DNA of 64,000 nt, from assembly GCF_031157525.1 (NCBI RefSeq), contig NZ_JAVIXR010000003.1:186001-250000 (forward strand), in the 5' to 3' direction. Position 1 is the first letter of the stretch, and each line of letters opens with the position of its first letter. The notes beneath the pieces were generated by a model. That model saw only the letters and a program-made list of their open reading frames with translations. It was not told the origin of the DNA and did not search any database. Made by a program: the position numbers and the translations under genes. Source of the stretch: Marinobacter sediminicola. GTDB lineage: Bacteria; Pseudomonadota; Gammaproteobacteria; Pseudomonadales; Oleiphilaceae. Below, piece by piece: positions 16,297 through 24,710 of this stretch.

Positions 16297-17699
16297 CGCG
16301 CTTCTCCGGCCGCCAAAGTTTTCCCGGCCAGCAGGCGCACCGCCAACGGCAGGAAGAAGCCCGCGGTGCATATCAGGAACCCATAGGCGTTAACGCCCAA
16401 CAGCGTGGCGTACTTGCCATCCCCAATCGCCCAGCTCGCCGGAATAAGCCCCGCTGCCAGAAAAACGCCTAGCCCGAGGCCTGTCCAGAAACTGAGATGA
16501 AAACTCCACGGCGACCAGCGAGTGAATCTATAAAACAAAAACACCGGCGCCAGCCCCATCACCATAGTGCCGGAAACGGTCGTGGCCTTGAGAATATCCG
16601 TGCCAGCGAACATCGGCAGGTTGCCGATCACCGCAAACACGATCATCACCACCGCACCCACACGCATGCTCGGCAGTCGGTCTTTTGCACCCTGCACCAG
16701 CCGCGGCAAATCCACCGCCAGAGACTTGGCCAGCGAGGTAAAGGTGGAATCCAGAGTAGAACCCGCAGACGTCATCATCACCACACTCATGAAAAACAAC
16801 GCAGCCAAGCCCAATGATTGCCCCACCGCCACAGGCGCATTGCCCATGGCCTCAATACCGTTAAGGCGCGCGTGAACCCCCACCAGGCTAAACAAAAACA
16901 CCGCCACAAAGCCCAGCAAACCCGCCACTACAAAACTCTTGAGCATGGTCTTTTCTTTATTCACAAAAGCACGGTCCGTCAGCACCGGGTCGTGAAACGG
17001 ATAACTGAACATCTGCAACAGGGCCACAAGCAACAGATCGAAGCCCGCATTCAACCGGAACTCGCCCTCGCTCAGCAAAGCGGAAGAATCGTTGGCCGGG
17101 ATAATCATGAACAGCACCGCCCCCAGGAAAAACACAAACACGAACGTTTGAATCACATCCGTAAAAATCGAAGACCGCAGCCCGCCCTTCAGGCTGTAAG
17201 CCAGCGTAAACGCCGTGAACACCATCGCCGCAAGGTAATACCCCAACTCCCCGGGAAGCCCGAAGTAACCACCCACAACCGCCGTGTTGCTCCAAACCTC
17301 GTTATACAACCGAATCAGAATAGCCGCCGCAAACGCCAAGCCCGCAAAACGCCCAAACCGCGACGTAAGAAAATCCTGCAAACTCCGCGCACCCGTCTGC
17401 GTGCGAATCAGATAAATCACATACCCGGCCACCGGAATCGAAAGCCAGTAACTGGCATAAGCCAGCCCCCCGACAACCCCGTAATCCGCCCCCAGATTCG
17501 CCGCATTGGTCACCGACTTGGCAAAAATCCAACTGATAAAAATACTGGCCGTAAGCGACCACTGACTAACCGGATTACCCTGATCATCAGCGCCCTTGTA
17601 GAACGACTCCGAGTTCCTGCTTTTCGGCGACAGCACATACATAACCACGCCATAAACCAGCAAAAATCCCCAAAAAAGGGCGGCTTCTGTGATATTCAC
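16293..17699 (-). CDS. Sodium:solute symporter family protein
   Basis: The 468-residue protein has about 12-13 hydrophobic segments and SSS-family features: an N-terminal ESFYKGADDQGNPVSQWSLTASIFISWIFAK region, a GVVGGLAYASYWLSIPVAGYV helix pair, and RTQTGARSLQDFLTSRFGR. SSS transporters bring in sugars, amino acids, organic acids or similar solutes with Na+. The substrate is not deducible. It sits between the radical SAM gene (18 bp upstream) and the metallophosphoesterase gene (4-bp overlap), which suggests it moves a substrate or product of that pathway. Confidence 0.85.
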   Translation of the reverse strand: MNITEAALFWGFLLVYGVVMYVLSPKSRNSESFYKGADDQGNPVSQWSLTASIFISWIFAKSVTNAANLGADYGVVGGLAYASYWLSIPVAGYVIYLIRTQTGARSLQDFLTSRFGRFAGLAFAAAILIRLYNEVWSNTAVVGGYFGLPGELGYYLAAMVFTAFTLAYSLKGGLRSSIFTDVIQTFVFVFFLGAVLFMIIPANDSSALLSEGEFRLNAGFDLLLVALLQMFSYPFHDPVLTDRAFVNKEKTMLKSFVVAGLLGFVAVFLFSLVGVHARLNGIEAMGNAPVAVGQSLGLAALFFMSVVMMTSAGSTLDSTFTSLAKSLAVDLPRLVQGAKDRLPSMRVGAVVMIVFAVIGNLPMFAGTDILKATTVSGTMVMGLAPVFLFYRFTRWSPWSFHLSFWTGLGLGVFLAAGLIPASWAIGDGKYATLLGVNAYGFLICTAGFFLPLAVRLLAGKTLAAGEAR

Positions 17700-17717
17700 T
17701 GTTTGTTATTTCCTCGT

Positions 17718-18686
17718 TTAACCCGGCGCCGAACAACTAGCCCCATAGCGATAACAAGAAAAGCACCGATGATGCCGCAACATAATGCGCTCACCCATGC
17801 TCTCCGCCAGCGACCCACCCAAATCATACTCAGGGTCATCATCCACCAGCGTGCAAGCATAAACCCGCACCGAATCGCCCTTCTTCACCAACATCCGCGT
17901 ATAGGTACACATGAAATGAGCACGACTCTGAGGCGTTGGATATTTCTCCATGCACCCCTCAGTAATCTCCGGACTACCATCCTCAGAACCCGGCGTACCC
18001 AAATCCGGGAACGCCGTAAACGCCAGATTTTCCGGAATCTGCCACTCACGGAAAATCCCACGGAACGCCGCCTCCACATCTGCCGGCACCTCATTGGTAT
18101 CCGTCTGCCGGGCAATCGAAACCTTGAACCCCTGCTCAATCAGCCAGTGAATCCCCTCCAGCGCCTGATCAAAACTTCCCTCACCGCGATCCTTGTCGTG
18201 ACGGGCACGATCAGGAAAATCCAGGCTCACTCGGAAATGAATCGGGTAGGGGTTATCCAGCAAAGGCAATACCTGATGCCGGCGCTTGAGTAACGGCTCA
18301 GTGGCATTGGTCAGCACAAAACAGGGCCGGTGCTGGCTGGCATAATTGAGAATATTCACAAAATCGCGTATCACGAACGGCTCGCCACCCGTGAAGGAAA
18401 ACTGCTCCACGCCCATATCAATGGCTTCGTGGATAAACGGCTTCACATCGCTCAGCTTCATGCCAGGAATACGACCATCACCGGGATGACTGCCCTCCAG
18501 GCAGAACGGGCAAGCCAGGTTGCAGGCGGTGCCCGTGTGAATCCACAACTCTTTCAGCTTGTCCGCATCAATGTAACCCCGAGGGTCGCCATTGCGAGTG
18601 TGGGTCCAGCTGTCGCGGCCTCTGGGTGCCCGCACTTCTACCGCGGGTATGCGCTGCCTGGCAGGTCGTGTTTCAGTCAGGGGCAT
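17718..18686 (-). CDS. Radical SAM protein with Cys-rich C-terminus
   Basis: The 322-residue protein has the radical SAM cluster CNLACPFC (Cys55, Cys59, Cys62; CX3CX2C) and the SAM-binding GGEP at 100-103. The last ~80 residues hold six further cysteines, ending RCFSCYRYGASCSAPG, which suggests an auxiliary iron-sulfur site like SPASM/Twitch domains, though the spacing is not one I recognise. The start at 18686 has AAGGAG five bases upstream. It lies 23 bp after the TVP38-reductase gene and 18 bp before the symporter gene in one operon. The chemistry is unknown; peptide, sugar or metalloid modification are all open. Confidence 0.8.
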   Translation of the reverse strand: MPLTETRPARQRIPAVEVRAPRGRDSWTHTRNGDPRGYIDADKLKELWIHTGTACNLACPFCLEGSHPGDGRIPGMKLSDVKPFIHEAIDMGVEQFSFTGGEPFVIRDFVNILNYASQHRPCFVLTNATEPLLKRRHQVLPLLDNPYPIHFRVSLDFPDRARHDKDRGEGSFDQALEGIHWLIEQGFKVSIARQTDTNEVPADVEAAFRGIFREWQIPENLAFTAFPDLGTPGSEDGSPEITEGCMEKYPTPQSRAHFMCTYTRMLVKKGDSVRVYACTLVDDDPEYDLGGSLAESMGERIMLRHHRCFSCYRYGASCSAPG

Positions 18687-18709
18687 GGATGCTCCTTGAT
18701 TCGGTGACA

Positions 18710-20902
18710 TTACGGCGTCACGTTTGAAGTGTCGGGCAAGCTGCATGGACTTTTGCCACGTCGCCAACCGTGTAATTTTTCCAGCAACCTGAGAACCGTC
18801 TCGGGCGCATTGGCACGCTTCCACTCACCCGCAGCGTACTTGGCTGATTCGTTCCAGGTGGGGTACGGGTGAATCGTGCCCAAGATCTTGTTCAGGCCCA
18901 GGCCATGCTTCATGGCCAGCGTAAATTCCGCCAGAATTTCAGCGGCATGGGCGCCAACTACCACCGCACCAAGAATCTTGTCCTTGCCCGGCGGCGTAAG
19001 CACTTTGATAAAGCCGTAGTCTTCGCTGTCGGTAATCGCCCGGTCGAGATCGTCCAGGCCGTAGCGGGTTAACTCGTAAGCCACACCCCGCTCCTTCGCT
19101 TCCGCCTCACTCAGGCCCACACGAGCCACTTCCGGCGAGGTAAAAGTGACCCAGGGCATCACCCGATAATCCACCTTGAAGCGCTTGAACTGGCCAAACA
19201 AGCCGTTTACCGCCGCATACCAGGCCTGATGCGCCGCCGCGTGAGTAAACTGATATGGCCCAGCCACATCGCCACAGGCGAATACGTTGGGATATCGCAT
19301 GCTCATGTCGTCGTCTACTGGCACAGTGCCGTTAGGCAGGGGTTCAATGCCAATCCGGTTTAGATTCAAGCCTCGCGTATTCGCTGCGCGGCCCACGGCC
19401 ACCAACACCTGATCGAACGGAATACGCACCTGCTCACCCTTGTGATCGCAGTAGGCAATTTTCTCACCGTCTTCCATGCAGAATTTTGTGGCCGCATGGT
19501 TCAGGCGCAGATCAATGCCATCGGCTTCAAACTGCTTTTTCACCACATCAGACACATCAACGTCTTCTTTAGCCAGTAAGCGGTCATCCCGCTCCACCTG
19601 AATCACCTGGCTACCCAGCCTTGCAAACGCATGGGCCAGTTCCGAACCGATAGCCCCCCCGCCCAGAACCAGCAGCCGCTCTGGCTGCTCCTCCAGATCC
19701 CACAGGTTGTCTGAATTCAGCGGGCTCATTTCCGCCAGCCCGGGTATCGGAGGCATGGCCGGTTTGCCGCCGGTCGCAACCACGATGCTGCGCGCGGTCA
19801 GGCGTTCAGTGCGGCCATCATTGTGTTTTATTTCAAGCTCCCAAGGAGATACGAAACTGGCCTCACCAAAGATGCAGTCCACACCCAGTTTTTGATAGCG
19901 CTCGGGGGAATCGTGGGGCTCTATCTTGGCAATCACTTCCTTCACCCGGCTCATGATGTTTTTGAAGGAGCCCTTCACAGGCACAGATTCCAGCCCGTAA
20001 CGGTTGGCATGGCGCATGGTATCGGCGGCTTTGGCACTACGAATCAGTGCTTTGGACGGAACACAGCCAGTGTTCAGGCAATCGCCTCCCAGCTTGTGCT
20101 TTTCAATCAGCGCCACCTTGGCTTTTACGGCAGCGGCAATATAAGCCGTCACCAAACCGGCAGACCCTCCACCAATCACCAGCATGTTGTAATCAAAGGA
20201 TTCCGGTTTTTGCCAGCCAGCGTAAACACGGCGACGACGAATAAAACCCACCACGAACTTGGCAATCAACGGGAAAATGCCCAGCAAGGCGAGGGAGATC
20301 AACAAATCGGCAGACACAATATCGGACGTAGACTGAACCTGACCCAGCTGGGTTCCGGCGTTCACATAGATGAATGTGCCAGGCAGCATTGCCACCCAAC
20401 TTACCAGCGCATAGGTGCGCAGCTTCATTGACGTCAGGCCCATGGCCAGATTGATCAGGAAAAACGGGAATACCGGTACCAGCCGCAAGGTGGCGAGATA
20501 GAAAGCGCCGTCTTTCTCCACACCGCGATCCATTTTCGCCACGGTATCGCGATAACGAGACCGCAGAGTGTCGCGCATCAGGAACCTTGCCACCAGAAAG
20601 GCAAGGGAAGCGCCCACCGTAGAGGCTAGTGAAACTGCCAGCAGCCCATAGATGTTGCCAAAAAATGCACCACCTGCGAGAGTCATAATAACCGCGCCGG
20701 GCAGGGAAAGAGCCGTCACTACCACATAGATAGCCGTATACCCTGTAACCGCCAGCAAGAGGTTTGCTTCAATCCACTGTGCCAGGCTCGCCTGATGGGA
20801 CTGCAAATTAGCCAGCGTCAGCAGTTTATGGCCGTCAAAACCAATAAAAAGACCAATAACGGCCACAATGATAAGTATCAGTATCAGCTTGCTTCGATTC
20901 AT
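18710..20902 (-). CDS. TVP38/TMEM64 membrane domain fused to mercuric-reductase-like flavin disulfide oxidoreductase
   Basis: The first ~225 of 730 residues form a DedA/TVP38 (SNARE-associated) membrane domain with about six helices and the motif GAxFG..GLLAVSLASTVGASLAFLVAR. Residues from about 238 form a class I pyridine nucleotide-disulfide oxidoreductase: FAD motif GGGSAG (244-249), redox pair CLNTGC (Cys275, Cys280), NAD(P) motif LGGGAIGSELA, second FAD motif FACGDVAGPY, and a dimerisation domain ending with HPYPTWNE. It lacks MerA's C-terminal vicinal cysteines, so a mercury reductase role is not supported. I start at MNRSKLIL (20902). It heads the four-gene operon. Confidence 0.85.
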   Translation of the reverse strand: MNRSKLILILIIVAVIGLFIGFDGHKLLTLANLQSHQASLAQWIEANLLLAVTGYTAIYVVVTALSLPGAVIMTLAGGAFFGNIYGLLAVSLASTVGASLAFLVARFLMRDTLRSRYRDTVAKMDRGVEKDGAFYLATLRLVPVFPFFLINLAMGLTSMKLRTYALVSWVAMLPGTFIYVNAGTQLGQVQSTSDIVSADLLISLALLGIFPLIAKFVVGFIRRRRVYAGWQKPESFDYNMLVIGGGSAGLVTAYIAAAVKAKVALIEKHKLGGDCLNTGCVPSKALIRSAKAADTMRHANRYGLESVPVKGSFKNIMSRVKEVIAKIEPHDSPERYQKLGVDCIFGEASFVSPWELEIKHNDGRTERLTARSIVVATGGKPAMPPIPGLAEMSPLNSDNLWDLEEQPERLLVLGGGAIGSELAHAFARLGSQVIQVERDDRLLAKEDVDVSDVVKKQFEADGIDLRLNHAATKFCMEDGEKIAYCDHKGEQVRIPFDQVLVAVGRAANTRGLNLNRIGIEPLPNGTVPVDDDMSMRYPNVFACGDVAGPYQFTHAAAHQAWYAAVNGLFGQFKRFKVDYRVMPWVTFTSPEVARVGLSEAEAKERGVAYELTRYGLDDLDRAITDSEDYGFIKVLTPPGKDKILGAVVVGAHAAEILAEFTLAMKHGLGLNKILGTIHPYPTWNESAKYAAGEWKRANAPETVLRLLEKLHGWRRGKSPCSLPDTSNVTP

Positions 20903-21041
20903 GGTTATGCCTGTAAGAAGGGTATACAACAATACGCCTATCGCTGTGACAGGATCACTGTCCGAATGTTACAGCGCATGGGAAATGAATTTGAGAAACG
21001 TGACCACGACTGGAAACACATAATCAAAACCGGAGTGAAGA

Positions 21042-21797
21042 ATGTTTCTGAACTGGCTTGCGAAGCATCTCGCCGCCTACCTCACCAAGCAGGTAGCGCA
21101 GCACTCTGTGGCCACCTCAACTTATGAAGCTTTGCAAAAGGCTCTCATGCCCGGAGACGTTTTGCTTGTGGAGGGCGATACACGCATCAGCGTTGCAATA
21201 AAATATCTGACCCAATCCACCTGGTCTCATGCGGTTCTCTATTTGGGGCCCGATGCCGGCCTGGGCACATCAGAAGATGGCGAGCCCCACACACTGATTG
21301 AGGCAGACCTGGAGGTTGGCATTCGCCCTCTGCCCCTATCCTTCTACCGCAACAGCCATACCCGAATCTGCCGCCCTGCAGGACTGGATGACGACGATAT
21401 TCGCATGCTTACCGACTACGCCCTGAGCCGACTGGGCAACCGGTACGATCTGAAAAATGTGTTTGATCTGGCGCGCTATCTCATCCAGACGCCACCGGTT
21501 CCTTCAAGGCACAGACACAAATTACTATCCCTCGGCAGCGGCGATCCAACACGTACGATATGCTCCACGTTTATTGCGGAGGGTTTCCAGCGCCTGCGCT
21601 ACCCCATACTTCCGACCATAGACACCATTCCTTCTGACGACCCCAACTGCCGGGACTGCATTCGTGAGCACTACCGAATCCGGCAAACATCCTTGTTTAC
21701 ACCAAGGGACTTCGATGCATCGCCGTACTTCCAGATAATCAAACCAACGCTGGAAAACAACTTCGATTTCAGAGCCATCGACTGGGCAGACTTATAA
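21042..21797 (+). CDS. YiiX/YebB-like permuted NlpC/P60 (papain-fold) hydrolase
   Basis: The 251-residue protein resembles the YiiX/YebB group of circularly permuted NlpC/P60 amidases. The putative catalytic His is in WSHAVLYLG, after PGDVLLVEGDTRIS, and the putative nucleophile Cys is in TICSTFIAEGF, the reverse of the classical Cys-His order. Members cleave peptide or acyl bonds in the envelope or in phospholipid-like substrates; the real substrate is unknown. There is no clear signal peptide, only a mildly hydrophobic N-terminus. It is transcribed alone, divergent from the TVP38-reductase operon, and convergent with the next gene. Confidence 0.75.
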   Translation: MFLNWLAKHLAAYLTKQVAQHSVATSTYEALQKALMPGDVLLVEGDTRISVAIKYLTQSTWSHAVLYLGPDAGLGTSEDGEPHTLIEADLEVGIRPLPLSFYRNSHTRICRPAGLDDDDIRMLTDYALSRLGNRYDLKNVFDLARYLIQTPPVPSRHRHKLLSLGSGDPTRTICSTFIAEGFQRLRYPILPTIDTIPSDDPNCRDCIREHYRIRQTSLFTPRDFDASPYFQIIKPTLENNFDFRAIDWADL

Positions 21798-21818
21798 GCT
21801 GCCCATTACCGATCGGCT

Positions 21819-22442
21819 TTAACGTAAATCCGGGTTCAGCGTATAGGTTCCGGTTACCCGGGCACTGGCCAATACGTGACCTTTCATGGCCTTGCGCACC
21901 GCCTCGCCATCAAACTCACCAGAAAGCCCCAGGGACTCCACATCCAGCGCATGCACTTCGTAGTGATAGTGGTGCAGCAGCTCATCGTTCCAGGGTGGGC
22001 AGGGGCCATCGTACCCGGTGTAAGTGCCGGCCATGTCAGGGTTGCCTGCCAAAAACTGGGTAAAGTTATTCACCCCGCGAAGGCCAAACACGCCATCAGC
22101 GCTGTCTTTGCCTTTTGGCGTAACACCATCACTGTCTTCGCCTTCAGGAATGCGGCTAATGCGGGCCGGGATATCCACCAGTAGCCAGTGGAAAAAATCC
22201 ACCCGTGGAATATCCTTTGAAATGGTTTTGCCTTCCTGGTTTGCATCGTCCGCCACACTGGGTACATCCGGGTCGAACATCATAACCACAAAGCTTTTGG
22301 TGCCTTCTGGCTCACCCTCCCAGGACATTCCCGGGTTCCGGTTAGGACCAAAACTCATGCGATCTTCCGGGTGGAACACGCCGAACGCGAATAGATCCGG
22401 GATCGGCTTACCCTCTTCAATCCCCTCAACGTTCAGTTTCAT
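21819..22442 (-). CDS. YbhB/YbcL family Raf kinase inhibitor-like protein (PEBP)
   Basis: The 207-residue protein has the phosphatidylethanolamine-binding fold signatures: SFGPNRNPGMSWEGEPEGTKSFVVMMFDPDVP, then HWLLVDIPA, then YTGYDGPCPPWNDELLHHYHYEVHALD. The bacterial function of PEBP-like proteins is not established; they bind small anionic ligands. The usual bacterial length is about 160-190, and this one carries a modest insertion around residues 110-140. It has no signal peptide, so it is cytoplasmic. It is transcribed alone. Confidence 0.9.
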   Translation of the reverse strand: MKLNVEGIEEGKPIPDLFAFGVFHPEDRMSFGPNRNPGMSWEGEPEGTKSFVVMMFDPDVPSVADDANQEGKTISKDIPRVDFFHWLLVDIPARISRIPEGEDSDGVTPKGKDSADGVFGLRGVNNFTQFLAGNPDMAGTYTGYDGPCPPWNDELLHHYHYEVHALDVESLGLSGEFDGEAVRKAMKGHVLASARVTGTYTLNPDLR

Positions 22443-22595
22443 GGTGCTTTCTCCTGTCAGTTATTGCTGTTATTAGCGTCGTTCTATTACAACGATTGTG
22501 CCTGAAGCTAACTCATTCTGTGATAAAAGGTTGTATCAACGGTATCGTACTCATGTCTACAACAACTGTTCAGCAATTATTTAGATGGAGCCCAG

Positions 22596-22928
22596 ATGAG
22601 CGAACACAAGCCCGGCCAGCCTCAACAACCCGAAAGCCAACTGGATGAAGACGCCATTGCCTTTGCCCAGGGGATTTTTGAACTGGCCCGCAACGGTGGC
22701 ACACAAATGCTTCGCCCCTTGTTGGACGCAGGTGTACCCGCAAACATGCGCACCAGCGACGGCAAAAGCCTGCTGATGCTTGCTGCCGGCAACGGCCATG
22801 CGGATACGGTACAACTCCTGTTGGAAAAAGGCGCCAATCCCGAATTAAAGGATGAAGAAGGCAATACGGCACTGAGCCTTGCCCGCGCGACAGATTCCCA
22901 AGCCACCGTTAAACTCCTGAGCCCCTAG
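22596..22928 (+). CDS. Small ankyrin-repeat protein
   Basis: The 110-residue protein contains two to three ankyrin repeats, seen in VPANMRTSDGKSLLMLAAGNGHADTVQLLLEKGA and NPELKDEEGNTALSLARATDS. Ankyrin repeats bind protein partners; no catalytic domain is present. It lies 24 bp upstream of a spermidine-synthase-like gene in the same direction, which suggests co-transcription. The partner is unknown. Confidence 0.88.
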   Translation: MSEHKPGQPQQPESQLDEDAIAFAQGIFELARNGGTQMLRPLLDAGVPANMRTSDGKSLLMLAAGNGHADTVQLLLEKGANPELKDEEGNTALSLARATDSQATVKLLSP

Positions 22929-22952
22929 CCCGGCCTTCTCCAAGAGCATCGT

Positions 22953-23693
22953 ATGTTCAACACAGGCGATATTATTCATCACAGCCGGGATAAGCTCGGC
23001 AGCATTCTGGTGATCGATTACCGCAAACATCGGGTACTGACCTTCAACTCAATGTTTGAACAAAGCAAGATCGACAGGCGCTACCCCCACGTTCCCGTGC
23101 ACGAATACAATCGCGCCATGTTTCTGCCTGCAGCCTTCAAAACCCCGCAACACGTCACCATACTGGGGCTTGGTGGCGGTGTAATGGCCAGCGCCTTTCA
23201 TCACCTGTTTCCTGAGTGCCACATACATGCAATTGAACTGCGAGAGGCTGTGCTTTACGTGGCCCGGGAGTACTTTGACCTGCCCGAAAGTGAGCGCCTG
23301 AACGTAACCATTGCCGACGCCCGCGATGCCCTGAGCAACATCCCTGAAAAGAGCACCGATTTGATTCTGGCCGACTTGTACAGCGCAGACCGCATGAGCC
23401 CCGCACAGGCGCAGCGCCAGTTTGTAGAAGGCTGCAGCCGGGCGCTGAGCGACAATGGTTGGCTCGCACTGAACTACCATCGCCCACCAGATCCGGACGG
23501 GCCTTACTTCCGCCAGCTGAAAAAGCACTTTGCCGTGTTACTGGCTTTCAAGAGCAAAACCAACAACACCATTGTGTATGCCAGCAAAAAACCCTTTGAG
23601 GCCATACACCCGAAGGATCCTGCACTTGCCAGCCTGGAAAAGCGCCTGCCTATTGGCTGGAAGCAGATAATGAGCAAGGTAATCCGGCTTTGA
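22953..23693 (+). CDS. Spermidine synthase-like methyltransferase-fold protein
   Basis: The 246-residue protein has the SpeE-type Rossmann core: TILGLGGGVMASAFHHLFP (nucleotide loop), HAIELREAVLYVAREYF (acidic residue binding the adenosine ribose), and ILADLYSADRMSPAQAQRQF in place of the DxxDP-type catalytic loop. The N-terminal beta domain is short. Family members of this kind are often annotated as spermidine synthase, but the active-site Asp-Xaa-Thr/Ser pattern of true SpeE is not obvious, so aminopropyl transfer is not certain. It follows the ankyrin gene by 24 bp. Confidence 0.75.
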   Translation: MFNTGDIIHHSRDKLGSILVIDYRKHRVLTFNSMFEQSKIDRRYPHVPVHEYNRAMFLPAAFKTPQHVTILGLGGGVMASAFHHLFPECHIHAIELREAVLYVAREYFDLPESERLNVTIADARDALSNIPEKSTDLILADLYSADRMSPAQAQRQFVEGCSRALSDNGWLALNYHRPPDPDGPYFRQLKKHFAVLLAFKSKTNNTIVYASKKPFEAIHPKDPALASLEKRLPIGWKQIMSKVIRL

Positions 23694-23831
23694 GCCCAAA
23701 TCGACGTGCCCTGGCCAAGTTCTTATGGCCGCTCATGGAAACGCCCCAAAAAACCGTATAATCTTTTCCCTTACAGATACAAGCCGGTTTGCGGAACTAA
23801 ACCGGTCATCACCCAAGGAAGGAATGCCCCC

Positions 23832-24218
23832 ATGAGCAACCTCAAGGTCGCCTGCATTGGCGACACCCACGTTTGCCCCATCCCCGGCCACGGTAGCAGC
23901 CCCATAATCGCCAACGGCGCGACCGCCAGCCTGGATGGCGTGCCCATTGCCCGGGTGGGCGATGCCTGCGGCTGTGGCGCGAAAATCATCCAAGGTTACC
24001 CTCTGGCCTTTTTGGACGGCCGCCCACTGGCCCACATGGGCAGCCCGACAGACCACGGCGGACAGATTATCACCGGCAAACCCCGCCTTATCCTGGGCCT
24101 AGCCACCTCCACAGCACCAGTAGTGGATTTTGCCAAGGCAGGGGCGCTGGACAGCCAGGGACAGCTAACCCCCGAGACCAAACAGGCTTTGAATACAGAC
24201 CCTGCGGGCTTTGTTTAA
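23832..24218 (+). CDS. PAAR-domain protein (N-terminal part of a broken T6SS effector)
   Basis: The 128-residue product is a PAAR domain, the sharp tip that sits on VgrG of type VI secretion systems: GDTHVCPIPGHGSSPIIANGA, then DACGCGAKIIQGYP, then PTDHGGQIITGKPR, with the metal-binding Cys/His set. The start follows AAGGAAGGA. The TAA at 24216-24218 is in frame with the coding sequence that follows (next sense codons begin at 24219), and a single C-to-T change from CAA would create it. The intact gene would have been a PAAR-Tle1 fusion of about 590 residues. No vgrG or other T6SS gene is in the window. Confidence 0.8.
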   Translation: MSNLKVACIGDTHVCPIPGHGSSPIIANGATASLDGVPIARVGDACGCGAKIIQGYPLAFLDGRPLAHMGSPTDHGGQIITGKPRLILGLATSTAPVVDFAKAGALDSQGQLTPETKQALNTDPAGFV

Positions 24219-24320
24219 CGGGCCAAAGCCAAGGGCGCGCTGGTAGACGCAGGCCTGGAAAGCACAACCCCGGATAAAAATGAGGCCTCGACGCACCCTG
24301 AAGGCGGCCAGCGCACCAAA

Positions 24321-24710
24321 GTGACCGTTGAAGCTGGCATTTTCTTCGACGGCACCGGTAACAACAGCGATAACACCGGTGCCTTTGAGCGGAAAGTGGA
24401 TGAGTGCCTGACCGCTCAGGCTGCGGGCGCCATCAGTGAGGCAACCTGTAGTGCTGAAATCTCACAGCTGATGGAGGGGAGTTATCTGAATGCTGAGACT
24501 AATGTGGCGAAGCTTCACACGCTGTATCAACCCTTCTCTGAGAATACTCGTGACGAGAAGAATCACCGCGTTCCTGTTTATATTTCTGGCGTAGGCACAA
24601 AATCCGGGAAAGAGGACGATGCCTGGGCTATGGGAACTGGTACAGGCGAGCGTGGTATTCTCGCTAAAACGGAATCAGCCGGGGTGCGGCCACTGCCCGG
24701 CATTTCGTGA
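24321..24710 (+). pseudogene. Tle1-like T6SS phospholipase, N-terminal fragment
   Basis: This stretch, in the same frame as the PAAR fragment and separated from it only by the stop at 24216, encodes the start of a Tle1/DUF2235 alpha/beta hydrolase: GIFFDGTGNNSDNTG is the classic N-terminal motif. The frame breaks near 24666-24669, in a run of four A's; the product then ends after 14 wrong residues. Restoring one base there joins it to the next fragment. A GTG at 24321 is the first possible start, but independent translation is unlikely. Confidence 0.8.

Noticed and set aside
16818..18293. 491-codon open frame opposite the symporter and radical SAM genes
   Set aside because: Composition is Arg/His/Pro-rich nonsense typical of an antisense frame in high-GC DNA, while the opposite strand has clear SSS and radical SAM motifs.
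18710..20902. Possible mercuric reductase (MerA)
   Set aside because: The reductase half resembles MerA, but the C-terminal vicinal cysteine pair is absent, and no other mer gene is nearby. The N-terminal membrane domain is also not a MerA feature.
20940..21040. CRISPR-like or tandem repeats in gaps
   Set aside because: No regularly spaced repeats were found in any intergenic region; gaps are all under 300 bp.
22953..23693. True spermidine synthase (speE)
   Set aside because: Only the fold is clear. The usual catalytic DxxDP-type loop is replaced by LADLYSADRMSP, and no speD or polyamine gene is near.
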